Shown: in pieces, positions 6,060-11,449 of the stretch
How positions within the stretch are numbered: position 1 is the first letter of the stretch
Layout: each line of letters begins with the position of its first letter
Assembly: GCA_019418545.1 (NCBI GenBank)
Contig: DYBQ01000059.1
Location: forward strand, 1 to 11,449
DNA: 11,449 bases
Direction: 5' to 3'
Origin: Clostridiales bacterium
GTDB lineage: Bacteria > Bacillota > Clostridia > Oscillospirales > Acutalibacteraceae
Program-made: the position numbers and the translations under genes
The notes under the pieces: model-generated
Database searches by the model: none
Told to the model about the DNA's origin: nothing
Seen by the model: the letters and a program-made list of their open reading frames with translations, nothing else

Positions 6060-6944
6060 GTGGGAAATTCAGCATTTTATATCAGCGTTGAGGAATATGG
6101 GCAGATTACAGCAGAAATTTATCATTCCGGCGGAGCCAAGTATGATACACTGCTGACGGTATCCAGAAGAATCATTATTGGATTGATTCGGCATTACTGC
6201 CAAACTACCGTTTTGGCGGATGAATGGGAGGATGTATTGCAGGAAGCCCTGGTGGACATTTATACAGGCTGTGAAAGAAGCTATTTTTATGGCAACCAGG
6301 ACCGTGAAAAATCGCCGGAAGCCCTGAGAAAATGGATTCTGACGGTGGCACGGAATGCTTTCCGCAGCTGCATCAAGGACAGCAGAGAGCGTACCCGCCG
6401 GGAGCGGGAAACGGCAGCCCAAATGCTGGAGAAAATGGGGATTGAAGCAACCATAACCGACGAGGGCTTGGTAAAAGTAACGCCAAAGGCAGAGCCCGAA
6501 ATGCTGGACATATCGGGAAAAGCGGTATGGGAGCAGGAAGAACAGCAGATGAGCCGGGAGAGGCTTTTAAAAGTGTTCCATACAATGCTGGAGATGTCCT
6601 CTGGAATCCAGATTGTGCTGATGTGGCTGTGCGTCTATCTGATAATGTATGAAAACGGCGGGGAGCAGCATCGGGCAATTGACTGGATAGCCCAGCAGGA
6701 CAGCCGGAAAACGCTGGCAGACTGGCTTTTTTATGTGGTGCATATTTTTGAAAGCTATGACTGGATTGATATTTCTCCAAAGGAATATCAAATCCTTTCA
6801 GAATGTCTGGAAAAAGAATGGAAGCCGGGAGTCAAGTATGCCAGAATGCGTTTTAGTGATTTTACAAAGGAAGATGTGAAAACCTATATTTCAAAATCTT
6901 TGAATAAACGAAACCAGACCATCAGAAAGAAGGTGGACTCATGA
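6060..6944 (+). CDS. Atypical sigma-70-family (ECF-like) RNA polymerase sigma factor
   Basis: A 294-residue protein starting at GTG 6060, with GCAGGGG ending five bases before it. Region 2 of sigma-70 factors is recognisable: DEWEDVLQEALVDIY at 54-68 matches region 2.2 (core polymerase binding), and RKWILTVARNAFRSCIKD at 90-107 with the following basic run RERTRRERE matches regions 2.3-2.4 (-10 melting and recognition). A charged linker follows. The C-terminal half (about 165-294) is longer and less typical than a normal region 4; the end, TKEDVKTYISKSLNKRNQTIRKK, has the feel of the last helix of a sigma-4 HTH, but I cannot confirm it. The gene overlaps the zinc-finger gene by ATGA, implying translational coupling. 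Expected role: an alternative sigma factor or a sigma-derived regulator held by the next gene's product. Total length exceeds most ECF factors (about 160-200). Confidence 0.72.
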   Translation: MGNSAFYISVEEYGQITAEIYHSGGAKYDTLLTVSRRIIIGLIRHYCQTTVLADEWEDVLQEALVDIYTGCERSYFYGNQDREKSPEALRKWILTVARNAFRSCIKDSRERTRRERETAAQMLEKMGIEATITDEGLVKVTPKAEPEMLDISGKAVWEQEEQQMSRERLLKVFHTMLEMSSGIQIVLMWLCVYLIMYENGGEQHRAIDWIAQQDSRKTLADWLFYVVHIFESYDWIDISPKEYQILSECLEKEWKPGVKYARMRFSDFTKEDVKTYISKSLNKRNQTIRKKVDS

Positions 6945-7240
6945 AGTGCCTGAGTGATGAGGAAATCATCCGGTACCTCAGTGTGAATGATATATCAGAA
7001 GAATCTATGCAGCTGGTATCCCGGGTGCATGAGCATGAACGGGAATGCCAGCTATGCAGGGAAAAAATAGAGTCTTTTCGTGCGGTGTATAACAAAATGG
7101 GAAAACTGCGCAGGCCCGTTAGGGAGCCATCTGTTATCAGAGGAATGATTCAGGCTATCCATGGGATTGATGCAGAGTTGCTGACTCCCAGGAAAAGCAG
7201 AAATTCCCAAATTGCAAAGAATGATGAGCGCAAACTGTAA
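6941..7240 (+). CDS. Small zinc-finger protein, probable anti-sigma factor
   Basis: A 99-residue soluble protein overlapping the sigma-like gene by four bases (ATGA), with AGAAAGGTGG just upstream of its ATG. It carries H32-x3-C36-x2-C39, the zinc motif of ZAS-type anti-sigma factors, after an N-terminal helix starting LSDEEIIRYLS, which also fits that family. Position directly after a sigma gene is the standard place of a cognate anti-sigma factor. It has no membrane segment, so unlike many ZAS proteins it would act in the cytosol, in the manner of RsrA-type factors that respond to internal signals. The C-terminal 45 residues are basic and probably disordered. Binding to the upstream sigma factor is inference. 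It may also be the substrate or partner of the protease encoded 37 bases downstream. Confidence 0.72.
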   Translation: MKCLSDEEIIRYLSVNDISEESMQLVSRVHEHERECQLCREKIESFRAVYNKMGKLRRPVREPSVIRGMIQAIHGIDAELLTPRKSRNSQIAKNDERKL

Positions 7241-7277
7241 CCGGGATTATGTGTAAGAAGAAAGAGGGTATGTGAGG

Positions 7278-10200
7278 ATGGACAGCAGCGTGAAAATAAC
7301 AATCACACAGGAAGAGCACAAAGCTATTTTGCGGGAAATGGCGAACGGAAATGATTTTGAAACACTGAGTACTGTCCTGATGCGGGCAGTTCGCTCTGTA
7401 GGACGCCATGAATTGGAAGAAAACGGGAATATGCAGCTTTTCCAGGAAGCCCGTATTCCTTGCGTCGAAGCACTTCGGCAGGAAAGCCGGGAGAAATTCG
7501 AGAAGAATCATGAAGTTTTCCGTACACCCGAAAGCCTTTCCGAATGGCTGGTATCCAGTGCGCACGATTTTTTTGAAAGTTACCTTGAAAAAAAGGTGGA
7601 AGAAAAAGCCGTAGAGGATTTGCTGCAGCAGCTGTCGGGATATAAGGCACAGTTTTCTTCTTCCAAAAATAAGCCTTCTGAAAATTCAGAAAACAGTGTT
7701 GATAAGGAAAAGGAAACCGGCGAAAAAGGCGTCCGTTATCTGGAGCAGCTGGTGCAGTTTACCAATAACCTTCAAAAAGATTTGATGGATATTGTATTTG
7801 GCCAGGATAATGCTGTCAGCCTGTTTGCACAGGGATATTTCCAGGCAGAAGTGTTTGCAAAAGCAGATAAGGCCCGGGTTAGCCCCAAGGCTACCTATTT
7901 GTTTGCAGGCCCTCCCGGTGTGGGCAAAACCTTTTTGGCAGAAAATGCAGCGAAACTGCTGAACCTTCCCTATATGCGCTTTGATATGAGCGAATATTCT
8001 GACAAGGAAGCCAATTTGGAATTCTGCGGCTCCGATAAAGTGTATAAGGGCTCTAAGCCTGGAAATGTCACTTCCTTTGTCAAAGAGAATCCGCGCAGCA
8101 TCCTCCTTTTCGATGAAATTGAAAAAGCGCATATCAACATCATCCACCTGTTCCTCCAGATTTTGGATGCAGGGCGGCTGCGCGACAATTGTACGGATGA
8201 AGAGGTTTCCTTCCGGGATACCATCATTATTTTTACCACAAATGCCGGCCATCAGCTGTATGAAAATTCGTTAACCTCCAACCTTTCCGGCTATACCCGC
8301 CAGAGCATTTTGGATGCCCTGAAAAAAGATGTAGATTCGTCCACAAAGGTCCCCTTTTTCCCGGCTGCAATTTGTTCCCGGTTTGCCAGCGGCAATGTGG
8401 TGATGTTCAACCACATGGAATCGCACAATCTAATTTCGATTGCGAAGCGGGAAATCGAAAAAAAGGCCCGGATATTTGAAAAGGAATATGGGATTTCCAT
8501 CCATTTGGACGAAAGGGTGTTTATTTCCCTGTTGCTGGCAGAAGGCGGGAACTGTGACGCCAGAACCATGAGAAGCCGCGCAGAAGCATTCTTTACAGGC
8601 GAAATGCTGGAGCTGCTCCGCCAGCTGTGCGTTTCACCGCTCAACCCCACGCTGAGCTCTATTGATAAAGTGGAGGTTTCTCTGGATTTGAGCGAAAGCA
8701 GTCGGGAAGTGGCTGAGCTATTTGAAAACAGTACGCCAATTAAAGTATTGTTCTTGTCTGACCGGGTTTCCCAAATGGATTTGAAACATAGCGATACATA
8801 TGAAGTCCTGGTTGCCAAAAGCACGGAAGATGCCATTGGGATTCTGAAAAAACAGGATATCGCTCTGGTAGTGGATGATTTCCGCTGCAACAGCTCGGAA
8901 AAGCCGTTTATGAGTATGGAAGATGTGGAATCCGATGGACGCCGGCTCTTCCAATATCTGCGGGAATCGCTGGAGGATATGCCCGTATATATTTTGGAAA
9001 CCGACGACTGCAAGCTCAGTTTTGCCGAAAAGCTAACCTTTTCTCGTTTGGGAGCGCGGGGAACCATTTCCTATTCGTGCAGCGATTCTACAGATTTTAT
9101 GAAGTCGCTGGAAAAAATCAGCATTCAGATTCATCAGCACCGGAACACCATGCGCCTTGCCCGTGCCAATCAGGTAGTATCGTTTGAAACAGCGCAGAGT
9201 GTGTCTGAAGACGGCACTGCTGCCATGATTACCCTGTTTGATTTTAAGATTGTCCGCTCTGTTGAGGCGGAGGATTCGGACAAAGTGGTCAGCGGTATTT
9301 CCAAACCGGATAAGTGCTTTGCAGATGTGATTGGCGCAGAAGATGCCAAAAGTGAGCTGCGCTACTTTGTGGAATACTTAAAGAATCCCCGAAAATTCGT
9401 CAACATGGGCGTGCGCCAGCCCAAGGGCGTGCTGCTCTATGGACCGCCCGGTACCGGCAAAACGCTGCTGGCAAAGGCTGTGGCCGCCGAATCTGACGCA
9501 ACGTTTATCAGTGCCGATGGCGCCCAGTTCCTCAAGCAGTATGTGGGTCAGGGAGCTGAGAGCATAAAGGCATTGTTCCGAACGGCGAGAAAATATGCAC
9601 CTTCCATTATTTTCATTGACGAAATTGACGCCATCGGCAAAAACCGTACTGAAAACCGCACCGGCGGCACCTCCAACGAGGATATTCTCAATGCTCTTTT
9701 GACCGAAATGGACGGCTTTAAGGCCAATGCCAGCAAGCCGGTGTTTGTGTTGGCCGCCACCAATTTTGCGGTGGAAGAAGGCCGCGGACAGCGGACTTTG
9801 GACCCGGCACTGGTACGCCGGTTTGACCGGAAGATTTTCGTGGAGCTTCCCAGCCGTGCAGAGCGGGAAACCTATATCCGTAGGAAAAACGATGCGGACA
9901 ACGCTTTGTGCCTGACGGAAAATAAAATTAAAAATATTGCGGTGCGCTCTACCGGTATGAGCCTGGCCGAAATTGAAAATGCCATTGAGCTTTCTTTCCG
10001 CAATGCCATCCGTATGAACAGTGTGGTAGTAACGGACGAAATTTTTGAGGACGCTTTTGAGTCCTTTAACAGCGGGCGCGTTAAAAATTGGGATGAAAAG
10101 ACCTTAAAACGCACGGCTCGCCACGAAGCCGGCCATGCCCTGGTTTGCTGGCACGGCGGCGAAATGCCCTCTTATCTGACGATTGTTGCCCGTGACAATC

Positions 10201-10613
10201 ACGGCGGCTATATGCAGCATGGCGACCAGGAAGGCAAAGGGGTTTATACCCGTCAGGAAATTTTGCAGCGCATTCGTACAGCATTGGGCGGACGTGCAGC
10301 AGAGATGGTGTATTATGGAGAAGAGGGGTATACCAGCGGTGCCAGCGGAGATTTGCAGACAGCTACCCGTTTGGCAAGGTTGCTTTTGGGCAGTTATGGC
10401 ATGGACAAGGATTTTGGTCTTGCAGCCATAGAGTCGGCAGAGTTTACCAAAGAAATGCGTGAGCGGGTCAACCAGATTTTGGAAAGAGAGCTTGCCGAAG
10501 CCATCAAGGTGATTGAAAGCCATCGCGAAAAGCTTGACAGCCTGACGGGAGCGCTGCTGGATAAAAACCATCTCACCGACCAGGATATGGGAAAAATCCT
10601 GGGAGAAAAATAA
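7278..10613 (+). CDS. Fusion protein: sigma-like domain, ClpB-D2-type AAA+, receiver-like domain, FtsH-type AAA+ and M41 protease
   Basis: A 1111-residue protein in five parts. (1) Residues 1-115 resemble sigma-70 region 2 and the operon's own sigma protein. (2) About 150-460: a ClpA/ClpB D2-type AAA+ with Walker A GPPGVGKT 211-218, Walker B ending D279-E280, sensor-1 N322, candidate Arg finger R368 and sensor-2 region near R429. (3) 488-615: a receiver-like domain with candidate acceptor D533 or D534 but no conserved Lys. (4) 681-920: FtsH-type AAA+ with Walker A 722-729, pore loop Y755-V-G, Walker B D781-E782 and fingers R847/R848/R851. (5) 935-1111: M41 peptidase with HEAGH at 949-953 and third ligand D1025 in SGASGDL. 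No membrane helix is present, unlike normal FtsH. All catalytic residues are intact, so an active ATP-dependent protease is expected. ATG 7278 is preferred over GTG 7272 because GAGGG lies nine bases before it. The gene is the last of the operon; substrate unknown. Confidence 0.88.
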   Translation: MDSSVKITITQEEHKAILREMANGNDFETLSTVLMRAVRSVGRHELEENGNMQLFQEARIPCVEALRQESREKFEKNHEVFRTPESLSEWLVSSAHDFFESYLEKKVEEKAVEDLLQQLSGYKAQFSSSKNKPSENSENSVDKEKETGEKGVRYLEQLVQFTNNLQKDLMDIVFGQDNAVSLFAQGYFQAEVFAKADKARVSPKATYLFAGPPGVGKTFLAENAAKLLNLPYMRFDMSEYSDKEANLEFCGSDKVYKGSKPGNVTSFVKENPRSILLFDEIEKAHINIIHLFLQILDAGRLRDNCTDEEVSFRDTIIIFTTNAGHQLYENSLTSNLSGYTRQSILDALKKDVDSSTKVPFFPAAICSRFASGNVVMFNHMESHNLISIAKREIEKKARIFEKEYGISIHLDERVFISLLLAEGGNCDARTMRSRAEAFFTGEMLELLRQLCVSPLNPTLSSIDKVEVSLDLSESSREVAELFENSTPIKVLFLSDRVSQMDLKHSDTYEVLVAKSTEDAIGILKKQDIALVVDDFRCNSSEKPFMSMEDVESDGRRLFQYLRESLEDMPVYILETDDCKLSFAEKLTFSRLGARGTISYSCSDSTDFMKSLEKISIQIHQHRNTMRLARANQVVSFETAQSVSEDGTAAMITLFDFKIVRSVEAEDSDKVVSGISKPDKCFADVIGAEDAKSELRYFVEYLKNPRKFVNMGVRQPKGVLLYGPPGTGKTLLAKAVAAESDATFISADGAQFLKQYVGQGAESIKALFRTARKYAPSIIFIDEIDAIGKNRTENRTGGTSNEDILNALLTEMDGFKANASKPVFVLAATNFAVEEGRGQRTLDPALVRRFDRKIFVELPSRAERETYIRRKNDADNALCLTENKIKNIAVRSTGMSLAEIENAIELSFRNAIRMNSVVVTDEIFEDAFESFNSGRVKNWDEKTLKRTARHEAGHALVCWHGGEMPSYLTIVARDNHGGYMQHGDQEGKGVYTRQEILQRIRTALGGRAAEMVYYGEEGYTSGASGDLQTATRLARLLLGSYGMDKDFGLAAIESAEFTKEMRERVNQILERELAEAIKVIESHREKLDSLTGALLDKNHLTDQDMGKILGEK

Positions 10614-10650
10614 GGCTGCATTATCACAGCGGCTCATTTTCTATCAATAT

Positions 10651-10697
10651 CCCGGAGCCGGAATGGCCGGCTCCGGGCCATGTTTGTGATTTTTTCT
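10651..10697 (+). terminator. Probable terminator of the AAA protease operon
   Basis: An exact 11-bp GC-rich stem (CCCGGAGCCGG, 10651-10661, with 10667-10677) closes a 5-base loop. The T6 run comes 14 bases after the stem, with a shorter TTT in between, so it is not a perfect intrinsic terminator, but it is the only stop signal before the fucose mutarotase gene. Confidence 0.65.
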
Positions 10698-10755
10698 GAA
10701 AGCAAACCCTATGCTTTTGGATTAAATTGATAAATTGTTTTGTGGAGGTTTTGTT

Positions 10756-11196
10756 ATGTTAAAAGGAATCCCGAAGATTTTGTCCCCCCAGCTGCTAAAG
10801 GTATTGTGTGAAATGGGACATAGTGACCGCTTGGTGATTGCGGACGGAAATTTCCCGGCCGAGTCTATGGGAAAAAACGCGGTTGTTATCCGAATGGACG
10901 GCCATGGGGCCACGGAAGTTCTGGATGCAATTTTGCAGGTTTTCCCATTGGATACCTATGTGGAAAAGCCGGTAAGCCTTATGCAGGTAATGCCTGGAGA
11001 CCATGTAGAAACACCGATTTGGAAAACCTATGAAGAAACAGTTGCCCGATATGATGAGCGTGGCAGCGAAGCCATCGGACAGATTGAGCGGTTTGCGTTT
11101 TATGAGGAAGCCAAAAAAGCTTATGCGATTATCGCAACCGGAGAAAGCGCCCTGTATGCCAACATTATGCTGCAAAAGGGCGTTGTGACAGAATAA
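10756..11196 (+). CDS. fucU: L-fucose mutarotase (RbsD/FucU family)
   Basis: A 146-residue protein of normal FucU length. The enzyme interconverts the alpha and beta anomers of L-fucose in the cytosol, feeding fucose isomerase; the wider family includes the ribose pyranase RbsD. Seen: MLKGIPKILSPQLLK at the start, EMGHSDRLVIADGNFP at 19-34 with the family's catalytic His22 and Asp30, DGHGATEVLDAILQVFPLDTYV in the middle with VMPGD soon after, the FAFYEEAKKAYAIIATGE block, and the C-terminal Y134-x-N136 that lines the sugar site. The ATG at 10756 has GGAGG seven bases upstream; an in-frame extension to 10735 would run through that site. No other fucose gene is in the window, and the neighbours are unrelated, so it looks like a single-gene unit between two hairpins. 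No clear promoter was seen in 10698-10755. Confidence 0.92.
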   Translation: MLKGIPKILSPQLLKVLCEMGHSDRLVIADGNFPAESMGKNAVVIRMDGHGATEVLDAILQVFPLDTYVEKPVSLMQVMPGDHVETPIWKTYEETVARYDERGSEAIGQIERFAFYEEAKKAYAIIATGESALYANIMLQKGVVTE

Positions 11197-11207
11197 TATT
11201 TCAAAAC

Positions 11208-11251
11208 AAAAAGGCAGCGTCCCGGTGAGTTTCCGGGGCGCTGCCTTTTTT
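11208..11251 (+). terminator. Bidirectional terminator between fucU and the aminotransferase gene
   Basis: AAAAAGGCAGCG (11208-11219) pairs with CGCTGCCTTTTT (11239-11250), and the stem continues inward through a G-U pair and CCCGG/CCGGG around a 7-base loop. A-run before and T-run after allow it to work in both directions, fitting the convergent genes on either side. Confidence 0.9.
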
Positions 11252-11261
11252 GTGAGAATCA

Positions 11262-11449
11262 TCAGCGATGGAATTTTTCGACAATGTCAGCCATGGCATC
11301 AATGACATATTGGGTTTCTTCTTCTGTCATGGTGGGGTAGAGGGGCAGGGAGATGATGCGCTCAAAGAAACGCTCTGCATTGGGGAAGTCCCCCTCCTGA
11401 TAGCCGAAACGATTGCGATAAGCACTCATAAGATGAACCGGGATAAAGT
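11262..11449 (-). CDS. DegT/DnrJ/EryC1/StrS-family aminotransferase, C-terminal 61 residues
   Basis: The minus-strand frame ending with a TGA at 11262-11264 is open to the window edge. It gives a C-terminal piece with HLMSAYRNRFGY, then GDFPNAERFFERIISLPLYP, then MTEEETQYVIDAM. This is the characteristic tail of PLP-dependent nucleotide-sugar aminotransferases (such as PseC, ArnB or WecE-like enzymes), where the His of the first motif and the SLPLYP motif are strongly conserved. These enzymes add an amino group to a keto-sugar nucleotide in surface-glycan synthesis. The catalytic Lys and the rest of the gene lie outside the window, so the sugar substrate cannot be named. It was too short for ordinary ORF listing but the match is clear. 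Confidence 0.85.
   Translation of the reverse strand, partial: FIPVHLMSAYRNRFGYQEGDFPNAERFFERIISLPLYPTMTEEETQYVIDAMADIVEKFHR

Noticed and set aside
7272..7277. GTG start six bases upstream of the chosen ATG of the AAA protease
   Set aside because: GAGGG would be only three bases from the GTG but nine from the ATG at 7278; the difference is two residues and does not affect the domains.
8291..9067. A 258-codon minus-strand frame opposite the AAA protease
   Set aside because: Very Ser-rich composition, no domain, and complete overlap with conserved AAA+ and receiver-like coding sequence.
1..11449. CRISPR array, insertion sequence, tRNA, rRNA, phage or integrase genes
   Set aside because: No regularly spaced repeats, transposase or integrase motifs, or tRNA/rRNA signatures were seen on either strand.

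Overview
The window looks like a chromosomal segment of an anaerobic Gram-positive Firmicute, most likely a gut Clostridia (Oscillospiraceae-like). This rests on the NfnAB electron-bifurcating pair, strong AGGAGG-type ribosome binding sites, textbook TTGACA/TATAAT promoters and moderate GC content. No mobile element, tRNA, rRNA or CRISPR array is visible. The organism assignment is inference.

Layout. (1) 2-1680, plus strand: the end of nfnA and all of nfnB, an NADH-dependent reduced ferredoxin:NADP+ oxidoreductase, closed by a strong bidirectional terminator. (2) 1775-4513, minus strand: a 912-residue protein with about four membrane segments, two Rossmann-like regions (one with a GGGKIG nucleotide-binding loop) and a degenerate RyR-like segment. 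(3) 4514-4833: a divergent promoter region and a structured leader. (4) 4834-5130: a stand-alone 98-residue RyR-domain protein. (5) 5403-5882: a YbjN-family protein with its own perfect promoter, long leader and terminator. (6) 6060-10613: a three-gene operon of an atypical sigma-70-like factor, an HxxxCxxC zinc-finger protein of anti-sigma type, and a 1111-residue fusion protein. (7) 10756-11196: an L-fucose mutarotase (FucU). (8) 11262-11449, minus strand: the C-terminus of a DegT/DnrJ/EryC1/StrS aminotransferase, running off the window.

The most interesting part is the operon at 6060-10613. Its last gene joins, in order, an N-terminal domain resembling the sigma factor encoded two genes upstream, a ClpA/ClpB-D2-type AAA+ ATPase, a degenerate response-regulator-receiver-like domain, and a second AAA+ with an M41 zinc protease (FtsH type) but no membrane anchor. 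The sigma-like domain has lost its basic DNA-binding residues. A sigma factor, a zinc-finger partner and a protease carrying a sigma look-alike plus a receiver-like domain suggest partner switching by sigma mimicry (as known for PhyR) coupled directly to ATP-dependent proteolysis. This is a hypothesis from architecture; I know of no described system with this layout.

A second theme is the pair of RyR-domain genes transcribed divergently from one 320-bp region: a membrane Rossmann/RyR protein and a soluble RyR protein. They may share a ligand or signal, possibly a nucleotide. Three genes or operons in 1.4 kb (RyR, YbjN, sigma operon) each have perfect consensus promoter hexamers followed by leader inverted repeats, so the RyR, YbjN and sigma genes may form one stress- or signal-response neighbourhood.
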